Assembly: GCF_002794255.1 (NCBI RefSeq)
Contig: NZ_PGGW01000071.1
Coordinates: 248,001 to 312,000 of the forward strand
Direction of reading: 5' to 3'
Length of the DNA stretch: 64,000 nt
From: Streptomyces carminius
GTDB taxonomy: Bacteria; Actinomycetota; Actinomycetes; Streptomycetales; Streptomycetaceae
This document shows, piece after piece, positions 43,191 through 52,548 of this stretch. Both the position numbers and the translations under genes were made by a program. Within the stretch, counting starts at the first letter, position 1, and each line of letters begins with the position of its first letter. Below the pieces are notes generated by a model. That model saw nothing but the letters and a program-made list of their open reading frames with translations, did not search any database and was not told where the DNA came from.

Positions 43191-44225
43191 GTGCTCTCAC
43201 TGCTGACCGGAGCATGGAGCCTGGAGTGGAGCACGGGGGTCTTCCTCGTGGCCGCCGCCGTCACGGTGGTGTGCAGCGTCCGGCTCGCCACCCTCGGCGA
43301 CATCCTCGCCGACCGCACGGGCTGGGGCGAGGCGCTGTTCGGCGCGGTGCTCTTCGGTCTGATCACCTCCCTGTCGGGCATCGTCATGACGGCGGTCAGC
43401 GCGGCGGCCGACCGGCCCACCCTCGCGTACAGCAACGCGGTGGGCGGCATCGCGGCGCAGACCCTGGCCGTGGTGGTCGCGGACGCCTTCCACCGGCGGG
43501 TCAACCTGGAGCACGCCGCCGCCTCCCCCTCGAACCTGCTGTTCGGCTGCCTCCTCACCGGACTGCTGGGGGTCGCCCTGATGGCCTCCTTCAGCCCCGA
43601 GGTGACCCTGCTGGGCGTGCATCCGGCCTCGATCGTGCTGATCGCCCTGTACTGGGGCGGCGTCCGGCTCATCCGGGAGCACGGCGAGCCGATGTGGCGC
43701 GCGGTCCGCACCCGGGAGACGCTGCCGGACGTGCCCGACGAGCAGCCCGCCACCGGGCGCGGGACCCGCGCGCTGTGGACCGAGTTCGCGCTGATAGCCG
43801 TCCTGGTCATGGCCGGCGGCTGGGCGGTGGCCCGGGCCGCGGAGCGCCTGTTGGACCTGACCGGGATGAACGCGGGGTTCGTGGGGGCCGTCCTGATGGG
43901 CGTCGTCAACGCCCTGCCCGAGACGGTGGCGGCCGTGGCGGCCGTACGGCGCGGCGCGCTGACCCTGGCCGTCGCGGCGATCATCGGCGGGAACTGCCTG
44001 GACGTCCTCAACCTCGCGGTCGGCGACCTGGTCTTCCGCGGGGGCTCCCTCTTCCACGCGGCCGGCACCAGCGAGCTCTTCCTCACCAGCACGGCCCTGG
44101 TGATGACCACCGTGCTGCTCGGCGGGCTGCTGGTGCGGCAGAAGCGGGGCTGGTGGAAGCTGGGATTCGACGGGGTGCTGCTGACGACCGTCTACCTGTG
44201 CAGCGTGGCGGTACTGGCGTTCTGA
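43191..44225 (+). CDS. Sodium/calcium exchanger family (CaCA) membrane protein
   Basis: A 344-residue cation/Ca2+ antiporter-type protein with ten or eleven hydrophobic segments in two halves. First alpha repeat: GWGEALFGAVLFGLITSLSG (helices 2-3). Second: GMNAGFVGAVLMGVVNALPE with TVAAVAAV. The acidic LPET motif of the second repeat is present; the first repeat has the same place filled by LITS, so ion specificity may differ from typical CaCA. A hydrophilic loop (about 165-200) divides the halves. GTG 43191 has a perfect AGGAGG site 8 bases upstream, which overrules the longer open frame. It stands alone. Confidence 0.85.
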   Translation: MLSLLTGAWSLEWSTGVFLVAAAVTVVCSVRLATLGDILADRTGWGEALFGAVLFGLITSLSGIVMTAVSAAADRPTLAYSNAVGGIAAQTLAVVVADAFHRRVNLEHAAASPSNLLFGCLLTGLLGVALMASFSPEVTLLGVHPASIVLIALYWGGVRLIREHGEPMWRAVRTRETLPDVPDEQPATGRGTRALWTEFALIAVLVMAGGWAVARAAERLLDLTGMNAGFVGAVLMGVVNALPETVAAVAAVRRGALTLAVAAIIGGNCLDVLNLAVGDLVFRGGSLFHAAGTSELFLTSTALVMTTVLLGGLLVRQKRGWWKLGFDGVLLTTVYLCSVAVLAF

Positions 44226-44289
44226 GCCCGGCGGCCCCGTGGCACGCCGCCCGCGCCACCCATACCGGAAAGTGCCCGGAGCGTCCGTG

Positions 44290-44381
44290 GGCCCCGCCCC
44301 GGTCACAGAGGGTGGGAGGAACGGTCTGCCGGAGCTGTGCGGACACAGACGGGCACAACTGTTCGTGACCGGGGCGGGGCC
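44290..44381. repeat. 17-bp perfect inverted repeat spanning about 90 bases
   Basis: GGCCCCGCCCCGGTCAC (44290-44306) and GTGACCGGGGCGGGGCC (44365-44381) flank 58 bases. It lies after the exchanger gene. A direct repeat of CCGGAGCGTCCGTG occurs at about 44278 and 44527. This could be a terminator for the exchanger or the relic of a small mobile element. The rest of 44226-44581 contains no gene. Confidence 0.5.
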
Positions 44382-44532
44382 TGGGCGACAGCCGCGTCGC
44401 ACCTCCGACAATGACGGCAGTCGCGCAGCGTGGCAAGCGGTGACGCACCGGAACGGCGTTGTTGTACGAGTCCGGCGCCGTGCCGTACGGGTCTGTACGG
44501 CTCCGCGGGTGTCCGTTCCGGATCCCCGGAGC

Positions 44533-44565
44533 GTCCGTGCCGCCCGGTCACCGGGCGGCACGGAC
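44533..44565. terminator. Perfect 16-bp hairpin
   Basis: GTCCGTGCCGCCCGGT, C, ACCGGGCGGCACGGAC, 17 bases after the stop of the DUF2267 gene on the minus strand. Confidence 0.7.
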
Positions 44566-44581
44566 ACCGGCGCACCATCCG

Positions 44582-44974
44582 TCAGCCGCTCAGCTCGGGC
44601 TTGCCGAACAGCACCGCGTAGCCGGAGGGCAGCTGGCTCAGCACCTGGTTGAGCTCTCCGCCGGAGACCGAGCCGGCCAGGGTGGCGAGCACGGCGCTGG
44701 CGTCCCACTCCGCGGTCCTGGGACGGGCGCCGGTGCGGTCGGCGACCCGGCGGAGGAACTCCTCCATGCCATAGGTCTCGGGCCGCTCCGGGCGGCTCTC
44801 CAGGAGGAAGTCGCCCAGCGGGCCCGGCAGCTGCGCGGCCAGGTCCTCGCTCTCGTCGGGGGTGATCCGGGAGGCGAGCACCTCCAGCACCGAGGTGGTG
44901 ATCCGCTCGGCCTCCTGACTGCTCTTGTACTCCCCGAGCTCACGGACCCGGGCGAGGAACTCGTCATACCTCAT
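44582..44974 (-). CDS. DUF2267 protein
   Basis: 130 residues of a single all-helical DUF2267 domain: MRYDEFLARVRELG, then ERITTSVLEVLASRITPDES, AAQLPGPLGDFLLE, and a second half with MEEFLRRVADRTG and ELNQVLSQLPSGYAVLF. Function is unknown; family members accompany stress and membrane genes. ATG 44974 is preferred over 44983 because the AAGGAG ribosome site is 9 bases from the first and touches the second. It lies just downstream of a wrecked dnaK. Confidence 0.85.
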   Translation of the reverse strand: MRYDEFLARVRELGEYKSSQEAERITTSVLEVLASRITPDESEDLAAQLPGPLGDFLLESRPERPETYGMEEFLRRVADRTGARPRTAEWDASAVLATLAGSVSGGELNQVLSQLPSGYAVLFGKPELSG

Positions 44975-45137
44975 CGCCGACATCTCCTTCCCGGCTGACC
45001 GACCGGCCTCTTTTCGGCCCGCTGTCCGGCACAGCCCTTCCTGAGTTCCCGGACAACCGGCGACAATGCCCCCGAACCACCGCACAAAGTGCCCGGACGC
45101 CGTCTCCGGTCCGGCCGGCGGGTCCGGGCGGGCGTGC

Positions 45138-45814
45138 TCAGGCGGCCTTCCCGCCGCTCCCCCCTGTCCTCGTCGGTGATCTCCGCGTCGACCACGTCGC
45201 CCCCGGCTCCGCCGCCGGCCTGCGCACCGCCCGCGATCTGCTGCCGGCCCCGGGCGTCGGCGTACAGCGCCCGGCCCGGCTTCTGGCTGGTGGTGGCGAC
45301 CTTCTCGGCGGCCTCACGGATCGCCGCCGTGTTGTCGGTGTTGTCGGTGTTACTGACGTTGTCGACATTACCGGTGGTGTCGGCCTCGGTGGGCCCGCCC
45401 TTGAGCTTCTCCTTCAGGTCGGCCACCGCGGCCTCGACCTCGGACCGCACGCCGCCGGGCACCTTGTCCCCGCCCTCCGCCAGGGACCCCCCGGTGGCGT
45501 GGACGAGCCGCTCGGCCCGGTTGCGGGTCCCGGCGGCCTCGCGGTGGCGCCTGTCCTCCTCCGCGTACTGCTCGGCGTCGCGCATCATGCGCTCGATGGA
45601 GTCCTTGGGCAGCACCGAGCCGCCGGTGACGGTCATGCGCTGCTCCCTGCCGGTGCCCAGGTCCTTGGCGGAGACGTGCATGATGCCGTTGGCGTCGATG
45701 TCGACGGTGGCCTCGAGCACCCTCGGCGTTGGCGACGACGGTGGGCTCGCCGCCCTCCGGGACACTCACCGCGGAGTTCGTCGTACCGGGGTCGATACCG
45801 ACGGCGCGTGCCGT
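45138..45814 (-). pseudogene. dnaK: dnaK relic with large internal deletion
   Basis: Minus-strand reading from 45814 encodes the DnaK N-terminus (ARAVGIDPGTTNSAVSVPEG), then NAEGA. After about 30 codons the sequence jumps, in another frame, to the C-terminal substrate-binding part: TVDIDANGIMHVSAKDLGTG, then LPKDSIERMMRDAEQYAEED. More than 400 codons are missing between them. The start codon is ACG (45814-45812) where ATG is expected. Near the end, a run of Gs displaces the frame; one frame over, the natural-looking ending GGSGGKAA-stop is found at 45138. So there are at least three lesions. It is a dead second copy of the chaperone gene. Confidence 0.85.
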
Positions 45815-46060
45815 CTCCGCCCTCCTCGTCCCGTCGGCCGGGAACCGAGCCGGGAACCGAGCAAGATGTCGCCTGTCGCCGCTTCCTGCACAGAACGCGA
45901 GCCGCCCGGAGTCAGACGCGGAACCGGGGCCTCCGCGACACCCTGGCCCGATGCCCCGTCGGGCAGCGCGGAGGGCAGCACTCCGGGACACTCCGGGCAA
46001 CCATGCCGCAGTACATGCCAATCGGGGACGGGGCACTTCCCGGGGGGTTACCGTGCTGCG

Positions 46061-46540
46061 ATGAACGACAACGGCGATCCCGACGACGCGGTGCTGTTGG
46101 CACAGTTGGACACCACCCCCGGACGCGCCGACGCCTGGGAGCGTCTGCTGGCGGCGGCCGACGAGTTCGCGTCCCGTCCGCACGCCGAGGACGACGTGCG
46201 CTGGGAGATGCCCAGGAGGCAGCCGGACGGCAGCATGTCCTTCGGCCGCCCGGTCTACGGCGAACGCGTGGACCGGGCCCGCCGGGCACTGTCCGAGGTC
46301 GGCGCGGTCACTCCGGCCTACCACTGGACGCGGCACGTCCCGCCGCGGCTGCCGGACGACGGCTCCCCGCTCCCTCCGGCCGACGCGATGCGACTGGCCA
46401 CCCACATCGTGCGCGGTGAGCGCTTCGGCGACGGCCACATAGGGAAGGCCCTGGAGCAGGGCATCCTGCAGGCGGTCCTCGCCTCACTGGCAACCTGGCA
46501 CCGGGATCACCAGGACCACCGGGACCGCTCCCGCGGATAG
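46061..46540 (+). CDS. Hypothetical protein, DUF6508-like
   Basis: 159 residues, cytoplasmic, with a run of charged helices. It opens MNDNGDPDDAVLLAQLDTTP. The middle has YHWTRHVPP. The C-terminus has RGERFGDGHIGKALEQGIL, which resembles the FCDG(H) pattern ending DUF6508 proteins. Function is unknown. The ATG at 46061 is chosen; the same frame is open for nearly 1 kb upstream but there it only runs antisense through the dnaK relic. Confidence 0.62.
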   Translation: MNDNGDPDDAVLLAQLDTTPGRADAWERLLAAADEFASRPHAEDDVRWEMPRRQPDGSMSFGRPVYGERVDRARRALSEVGAVTPAYHWTRHVPPRLPDDGSPLPPADAMRLATHIVRGERFGDGHIGKALEQGILQAVLASLATWHRDHQDHRDRSRG

Positions 46541-46646
46541 ACCGGGGCGGGCGCCGTGGGCGTGAGGGCTGCGGGTCGTCGCTGACGGCTTCTTCGTCGC
46601 TTGGCACACTTTTTCTCGCTGTGGCGTGTGCCACCGGCGGACCGGG

Positions 46647-46680
46647 GCCGTCCCGGGCCCGGCGAGGGGCCCGGGACGGC
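46647..46680. terminator. Perfect 14-bp hairpin between convergent genes
   Basis: GCCGTCCCGGGCCC, GGCGAG, GGGCCCGGGACGGC. It lies between the DUF6508-like gene (plus) and the PucR gene (minus). The remainder of 46541-47077 is GC-rich with open frames but no recognisable gene; a small run of T at 46610 precedes the palindrome GTGGCGTGTGCCAC. Confidence 0.65.
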
Positions 46681-47077
46681 GGGAGCCGCCGCCCGCGTCC
46701 GCGCGGGGCCGCCGTCGAGGCGCGGCGCGCGCGGGGGAGGCACCGGTGCGGCGCGTCCCCCGCGCGCGCCGCGCCCGTCCCCGTGGCGGTGCACCGGCCA
46801 GGGAACCACCACGGGGGCGGCCGGCCCCGGCGTGCGCTCCGCTCGCACCATCCCCCGTCATACGGAGCCGCCGGGGCCGGATCTCCGTGCTGCGGCCATA
46901 CAGCACGTACCCCGTGTCACGGCACCCCGTCGGCGCCTGACATCCAAAGGTTAGGCGGGCGGGCGCGGCGGTACGGCTGTGCAGGTGCGGCGGCCGGCTG
47001 TGCAGGCGATGCGCGCGGACGGAGGGCCGGGCACCCCGGCCCGTGCGGCGACCGTCACCGCGGGCGCCGCCCCGTTC

Positions 47078-49051
47078 TCACCCCGGGCGCGGGTCGCCGG
47101 CCACCGGGTCGTGGAGGATCTCCACCGGCAGTCCGCCGGTGAGGACCAGCGCCCACAGCACGTCGTGGCAGCCGGCTCCGGGCTGTGTCAGCGGGCGGCC
47201 CAGTGCCGCCCCGGCCCGGTCCAGGCGCTGCGAGCAGCTGTTGCGGTGCATGCCGAGCCCGGCGGCCGTCCTCCCGACCGCGCCGTCGGCCGCGATCCAC
47301 GCCGCCAGCAGGTCGCGGGTGGCGGTGTCGAGCGGTTCGAGGAAACGCTCCGCCTGCTGCCGGGCCGGACCGGACCCGAGCAGCAGGGGCCGCAGCCGCG
47401 GCGGTCCGCCGCCGGGTTCTCCCGGTTCCCCGGGCTCCCCGGGCTCCTCCGGTGCTCGCGGGTGCTCACCGAGCCGGAACGCGAGCTCGAGTACGGCGCG
47501 GTCGGCCAGTCTGCCCCGGTCCAGCCCGGCCTGCCGCATGACCAGCGACAGCCGTTTCCCCGCGGTGGTGCGGTCCACTCCGACCAGCCGGGCGGCGAAC
47601 GCCGTGCCGTAGCCGAGCGCCAGCCGCGTGGTGTGCACCAGTTGGTCGCGCTGCTCGGCGGGCAGGCGCTCCAGGGGTTCCAGCAGGGCGCGGGCCCACT
47701 GTCCCGCGGCGGCGGGCAGGAGTGCGGCCAGCGGGGTTCCGCCGGTGTGGACGGTGATCCGCTCCGGCGTCTGCCGGGCGGTGGCCAGGGCCCGGAACGC
47801 GGACTCGTAGGCCCGGGCCGCGCGGCTCCACGGTTCGGGGCCGCTGACCCCGGCCACCCGGCCGGGCGCGCGGACGACGAAGGCCAGCGGGGCGGCGGAC
47901 CCCAGCTCCGGGCCGGGGTCGGGGTCCGCGCCGGATTCCGGACCGGCACCGGACGGTTCGGGGAGGACGACGATGACGTGCCGGTCGTCGGCCGGGCAGA
48001 GCACCACCAGCGCCCGCTTCCCCACCGCCTCCTCGCACTCCCGGGCGACCCCGGCGCGGTCCTCGGCGGCCGCGCACTCCACCACGGCCAGCCGGCCGCC
48101 GTCCGCGGTGAGCACGCCCGGCGCCAGCGGTTCGGCCGCCCGTACCGCCGCGGCCACTCCCCCCACCATGAGGTACTGCAGGATCGACACGCGCAGCGCC
48201 ATCTCGGTCCGGCGCAGCCGGCGGCCCGCCGCGCGTCTCTCCAGCGGGTGCCGCAGCAGGCCCAGTTGCCCGGCGGACAGCGCGACCAGATCGCGCAGCC
48301 GGGGCGGCCAGGGTTCGGACCGGACCGCGGCGAGCACCGGGTGCGGGGCCTCGGCGCCCGTCGCGTGCAGCAGGACGTGCCGCTCTCCGGCGGTCAGGGC
48401 GGCGGCGTGGGCCCGCCCGTCCCGGACCCGGTCGAGCAGCCGGCCGTGACCGTCCAGCTCCTCCCACTCCTCCTCCCGCTTCCGGGTGCCGGGGCCGGAG
48501 CCGGGGCCGGGGCCGGGGCCGATCAGCCGTACCCGGGCGCCGCACTCGTCCGCCAGCAGCCGCAGCAGCCGCCCCGGGTCCTCCCCCTGCCGCTCCAGCC
48601 GGGCCGAGAGCCGCAGCAGGCGGTCGCGCTGCTCGACACCCTCGCGCAGCACTCCGGCCAGCCGCCGCAGCACGAGTGCCTGGAGTTCCGCCGCGCCGCA
48701 GGGGGAGACGGGTACCAGCACGGGCAGTCCCGCCGCGTGCGCCGCCGCGGCCACCCGCTCCTCCTCCGGTACGGCGCCGCCGTCCCCGGTGGCGAGCGCG
48801 ACGGCGGCCACTCCCCGGCCGGCCAGCTTCCGCAGGGCCGCGGTGAGTTCGCCGGGCGGTCCGGCGGACCCGGCCGGGACGACGGCCAGCGCCTCACGCA
48901 TCCGCGCGCCGGCGCCGGCGAGCCGCCAGCGGTCGTCGCACGGCTCCACCCGGCCGATCACCCGTGCGGCGTCCTGCCGTACGCCGGCCGCCCCGCCCAG
49001 GTGGCGCAGGATCTGTCCGGCTCCGCCGGTCAGGTCGTACAAGGTCAACAT
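47078..49051 (-). CDS. PucR/CdaR-type transcriptional regulator
   Basis: This 657-residue protein has the layout of PucR regulators. An N-terminal ligand domain (LTLYDLTGGAGQILRHLGG to about residue 130, similar to the purine-catabolism N-domain) is followed by a long middle region with a Gly/Pro repeat (GPGPGPGSGPG, residues about 190-200). A C-terminal PucR helix-turn-helix is visible as GRTAAGLGMHRNSCSQRLDR with AALGRPLTQPG. Such proteins control catabolic or developmental genes. ATG 49051 is preferred, with a GGGGAG site 9 bases upstream; the frame extends further only by chance. Confidence 0.8.
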   Translation of the reverse strand: MLTLYDLTGGAGQILRHLGGAAGVRQDAARVIGRVEPCDDRWRLAGAGARMREALAVVPAGSAGPPGELTAALRKLAGRGVAAVALATGDGGAVPEEERVAAAAHAAGLPVLVPVSPCGAAELQALVLRRLAGVLREGVEQRDRLLRLSARLERQGEDPGRLLRLLADECGARVRLIGPGPGPGSGPGTRKREEEWEELDGHGRLLDRVRDGRAHAAALTAGERHVLLHATGAEAPHPVLAAVRSEPWPPRLRDLVALSAGQLGLLRHPLERRAAGRRLRRTEMALRVSILQYLMVGGVAAAVRAAEPLAPGVLTADGGRLAVVECAAAEDRAGVARECEEAVGKRALVVLCPADDRHVIVVLPEPSGAGPESGADPDPGPELGSAAPLAFVVRAPGRVAGVSGPEPWSRAARAYESAFRALATARQTPERITVHTGGTPLAALLPAAAGQWARALLEPLERLPAEQRDQLVHTTRLALGYGTAFAARLVGVDRTTAGKRLSLVMRQAGLDRGRLADRAVLELAFRLGEHPRAPEEPGEPGEPGEPGGGPPRLRPLLLGSGPARQQAERFLEPLDTATRDLLAAWIAADGAVGRTAAGLGMHRNSCSQRLDRAGAALGRPLTQPGAGCHDVLWALVLTGGLPVEILHDPVAGDPRPG

Positions 49052-49243
49052 CGCGCCGCTCTCCCCACCTGGCCGTCCCCGCCCTCCGATACTCACCGAC
49101 CGCCGGGGCACGGCCAAGCCCGGGGCGCCCGTATCCGCCGAGCGGCCGTCAGATCGCGAGAAACGGTGCATGGCCCGTGACAACCAGTAGGAGCGATCCT
49201 ACTGTTTGCGCTTACAGCGACACGGAGTCAGGGGGCAGGGGAA

Positions 49244-49933
49244 GTGCGTCGGGCAAGCGTACGGAGACCGGGCCGGAGGCTGGGGATCGCGGCGGTCGTC
49301 CTGCTGGTGGTGGGACTGGCCGCCGGAGGGGCGAGTCTCCACCTCCGCGGCGGCTACCTCGACATCGTCCTGTTCGGTTCCACGATGGAGCCGACCTACC
49401 GGGCGGGGGAGCGGATCGGCGCGGAACGGATCGACGGCTCCGAGGCCCGCCCCGGCGATGTGGTCCTCTTCCAGGACCTGGCCTGGCGCCCGGACGGCAG
49501 CCTGGTCATGGGACGGGTCGTCGCCACCGGCGGCGACCGGGTCACCTGCTGCGAGGGGAACAGGATCAGCGTCGACGGCAGGCCGCTCGACGAGCCCTAC
49601 GTCCGGGGCGGCGACCCGGTCGGCGTCCCCGGGCTGGAGTTCGACGTGAGGGTGCCCGACGGGCAGCTCTTCCTGGCCGGCGACGACCGCGCCGACTCCT
49701 TCGACTCCCGGCTGCGTGCCACCGGCGACCGGCCCGGCACGGTCCCGGCCACCGCCGTGCGCGGCCGGGCCCTGGAGAGCCCGGCGGTGCCCCTGCTCCT
49801 GCTCTCCGGAGTACTGGGCGGCGGCGTGCTCACGGTGACCGGGCTGGCCCTGGGCACGGCCGCGCTGATCGTCCGGCGCCGCGCCCAGGACCCGCCCGCC
49901 GCGCCGTACGGACACCTCCCGGTCGCCGTGTAG
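49244..49933 (+). CDS. S26-family signal peptidase-like membrane protein, catalytic Lys apparently missing
   Basis: 229 residues with a membrane helix near each end (AAVVLLVVGLAAGGASL and VPLLLLSGVLGGGVLTV). The type I signal peptidase serine is in FGSTMEPTYRAG (about residue 46). The next box, normally with the lysine just before R-V-V-G-L-P-G-D, reads VMGRVVATGGDRV here: the Lys position holds Gly. The later motif FLAGDDRADSFDSR (about 144) is conserved. So the fold is that of signal peptidase I but the Ser-Lys dyad looks broken. The GTG start is preceded by AGGGGA at short spacing and is tentative. Confidence 0.8.
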   Translation: MRRASVRRPGRRLGIAAVVLLVVGLAAGGASLHLRGGYLDIVLFGSTMEPTYRAGERIGAERIDGSEARPGDVVLFQDLAWRPDGSLVMGRVVATGGDRVTCCEGNRISVDGRPLDEPYVRGGDPVGVPGLEFDVRVPDGQLFLAGDDRADSFDSRLRATGDRPGTVPATAVRGRALESPAVPLLLLSGVLGGGVLTVTGLALGTAALIVRRRAQDPPAAPYGHLPVAV

Positions 49934-50014
49934 GGCGGGCGGTACCGCGCCGAGCCCGGGTCCTGGGGTCGCCGTCCCCTGGTTCGGCCCGGCCGCACCG
50001 GCGAGGATGGCGGC

Positions 50015-50908
50015 ATGGACCTTCCCGAACTCGCCGCGTTCCTGAAGTCCCGGCGCGCCCGGGTCCGGCCCGCCGACGTCGGCCTGCCCGCCGGGCCCCG
50101 GCGCCGGGTGCCCGGCCTGCGGCGCGAGGAGGCCGCCCAGCTCGCCGGGCTGTCGGCGGACTACTACACCGAACTGGAGCGCGGCCGCGGCGCCCAGCCC
50201 TCGGTCCAGGTGCTGGCCGCCCTCGCCCGGGCGCTGCGCCTGCGCGGCGACGAACGCGACCATCTGTTCCACCTCGCCGGCCGGCCCGTCCCCCCGACGT
50301 CCCACGGTCCGGCGGCCCATGTCCAGCCGGCCCTGCTCGGCTTGCTGGACCGGCTCACCACCACCCCCGCACAGGTCATCACCGACCTGCACGAGACCCT
50401 CGCCCAGAACGCCCTGGCGGTGGCCCTCATCGGCCGGCAGCCGCTGACGCCCGGCCCGTCGGCGAGCTACGCCTACCGCTGGTTCACCGACCCCGCCGCC
50501 CGCGCGCTCTATCCGGTGGACGACCACCCGCACCAGTCCCGGGCCTTCGTCTCCGATCTGCGGGCGGTCGCCGCCCGGCGCGGCCATGACGCCCGGGTGA
50601 GGTCGATGGTGGCCGAACTGCGGCGGCACAGCGAGGAGTTCGCCGCCCTGTGGGACGACCACGAGGTCGCCCTGCGCCGCAGGGACCACAAGCGTCTCGT
50701 CCATCCCGCGCTGGGCGTGATCGAACTGGACTGCCACAGCCTGTTCAGCGAGGACGGCCGCCAGCGGCTGCTGTGGTTCACCGCCCAGCCCGGCAGCCGG
50801 GACGCCGACCGGCTCGAACTGCTCTCCGTCATCGGCACCCAGGACATGACCGCCGAGGAGGGCTTCCCCCGCGAGGCGTCCCACCGCACCGGCCCCGCCG
50901 CCCCGTAA
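50015..50908 (+). CDS. XRE-family regulator with MmyB-like ligand domain
   Basis: 297 residues. An N-terminal helix-turn-helix (VPGLRREEAAQLAGLSADYY, then TELERGRGAQPSVQVLAALA) is followed by the MmyB LBD, with QPALLGLLDRLTTTPAQVIT, YRWFTDPAARALYP and HSEEFAALWDDHEV marking it. Family members are actinobacterial one-component sensors. A GAGG site is 8 bases before ATG 50015. It precedes the sugar importer genes by 170 bases on the same strand, but whether it controls them is unknown. Confidence 0.88.
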   Translation: MDLPELAAFLKSRRARVRPADVGLPAGPRRRVPGLRREEAAQLAGLSADYYTELERGRGAQPSVQVLAALARALRLRGDERDHLFHLAGRPVPPTSHGPAAHVQPALLGLLDRLTTTPAQVITDLHETLAQNALAVALIGRQPLTPGPSASYAYRWFTDPAARALYPVDDHPHQSRAFVSDLRAVAARRGHDARVRSMVAELRRHSEEFAALWDDHEVALRRRDHKRLVHPALGVIELDCHSLFSEDGRQRLLWFTAQPGSRDADRLELLSVIGTQDMTAEEGFPREASHRTGPAAP

Positions 50909-51078
50909 CCCGCCGCAACCGCTACCCCGCCACCGCCACCACAAGTCCGGTACGGCCGCGCCCCGCGGTGCTTCCGGGACAGAAGACCGCATCCTCCTTT
51001 ACCGGTTCACCTCTCACTGACATAGTTCCGGCATCCGCTGATGACTTCGAGGCGTCAGCCACCGGAAGGAGCCGGACG

Positions 51079-52395
51079 ATGAGGACGAAACCGCTGGGAG
51101 GGGCGCTGTCAGCCGCCTTACTGCTGGCCGTCGCGGGCTGCGGCGGCGGGGGCACGCCCTCGACCGAGACCGCGACCGCCCCCGGCGATCCGGCCGGGGT
51201 CTCGGGGGACATCACCGTCCTGACGCACCGGACCGACCTCGTCCAGGACGGCACGATGAAGAAGTACGCCGCCGAGTTCAACAGGACCTATCCCAAGGTG
51301 AAGGTGAAGTTCGAGGGCATCACCGACTACGAGGGCGAAGTCAAGATCCGCATGAACACGGAGAACTACGGGGACGTGCTGATGATCCCCGGGGTGATCG
51401 CCCAGAACGACTACCCCACGTTCTTCGCGCCGCTGGGCGAGACCGCCGAACTGGCGAAGAAGTACCGCTTCACCGGCAAGACCGACGTGGACGGGAAGAC
51501 GTACGGCATCGCGAGCTTCGGCACCGTCAACGGCTTCGTCCACAACAAGGCGGTCTGGGAGAAGGCCGGGATCACCGACTGGCCCACCACTCCCGGGGAG
51601 TTCCTCGCCTCTCTGGAGGCGATCAAGGACAGGACCGGCGCGGTGCCCTACTACACCAACTTCAAGGACGGCTGGCCGCTGTCCAGCCCCTGGTCCAACA
51701 GCGTCGGCTCGGTCAGCTGCGACACAAAGGCCAACGACGAGCTGGCCGACACCGAGGAGCCCTGGACCGAGGGCGGCGACCTGTACGTCATCGACAAGCT
51801 GCTCCACGACATCGTCGCGGACGGGCTGACCGAGAAGGACCCGACCACCACCAACTGGGAGAACTCCAAGGGCATGATCGCCCGGGGCGAGATCGGCACC
51901 ATGCTGCTGGGCTCCTGGGCGATCACGCAGCTGCGGGACGCCGCCGAGCAGGCGGGCACGGACCCGGACGACATCGGGTTCATGCCGTTCCCCGCGCAGA
52001 AGGACGGGAAGTTCTGCGCCACGCTGCTCTCCGACTACCAGCAGGCGGTGAACATCCACTCCGACCACAAGTCCGCGGCCCGCGCCTGGATCGACTGGTT
52101 CACCGAGGAGTCGGGCTACGCGGAGACGGAGGGGGCGGTCTCGGTCCTGAAGGAGGACCCGATGCCCGAGACCCTCCGGCCCTACCTCGACAACGATGTC
52201 GAGTTCATCGAGCGATCCGAGGCGAGGACCGGCGAGGTCAACGCCGTCGACAACGCCTCCGAGATCGGCCTCGCCAAGCCGGACTACCGCAAGAAGCTGG
52301 TCGACATCGCCCGCGGCGCGCAGGACGGCGACCTGGAGGGCTACTTCGCCGAGCTCAACAAGCGCTGGTCCGAGGCCGTGCGGACGGCCGGCTGA
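51079..52395 (+). CDS. Sugar ABC transporter substrate-binding lipoprotein
   Basis: This 438-residue type 1 extracellular binding protein captures a carbohydrate for the two permeases that follow. A lipoprotein signal (hydrophobic GALSAALLLAVA, lipobox Cys in VAGC|GGG) is followed by the periplasmic-binding fold: ITVLTHRTDLVQDGTMKKYA, GDVLMIPGVIAQNDYP, GKTYGIASFGTVNGFVHNKA (lobe hinge) and GEIGTMLLGSWAITQLRDA. It resembles the maltose/N-acetylglucosamine-type binding proteins. GGAAGGAG is 8 bases before the ATG. The specific sugar cannot be read from the sequence. Confidence 0.92.
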   Translation: MRTKPLGGALSAALLLAVAGCGGGGTPSTETATAPGDPAGVSGDITVLTHRTDLVQDGTMKKYAAEFNRTYPKVKVKFEGITDYEGEVKIRMNTENYGDVLMIPGVIAQNDYPTFFAPLGETAELAKKYRFTGKTDVDGKTYGIASFGTVNGFVHNKAVWEKAGITDWPTTPGEFLASLEAIKDRTGAVPYYTNFKDGWPLSSPWSNSVGSVSCDTKANDELADTEEPWTEGGDLYVIDKLLHDIVADGLTEKDPTTTNWENSKGMIARGEIGTMLLGSWAITQLRDAAEQAGTDPDDIGFMPFPAQKDGKFCATLLSDYQQAVNIHSDHKSAARAWIDWFTEESGYAETEGAVSVLKEDPMPETLRPYLDNDVEFIERSEARTGEVNAVDNASEIGLAKPDYRKKLVDIARGAQDGDLEGYFAELNKRWSEAVRTAG

Positions 52396-52548
52396 CACCC
52401 GGCCGCGGGGACCGGGGACGGGTGGCGTACGCGTCGGCCGCCCGCCCCGGGGCCCGTGCTCTCCCCCGCCCCCGCCTCCCCGCCTCCTCTCTCCCCTCTC
52501 CCCGCTCCCGTGTCCGCGGACGACGACAGGCCGAGACGAAGGGCCGAC

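Noticed and set aside
44971..45765. The C-terminal DnaK frame as a functional short chaperone gene
   Set aside because: The nucleotide-binding domain is missing, the frame has no natural start, and its end has run past the expected stop after a frameshift.
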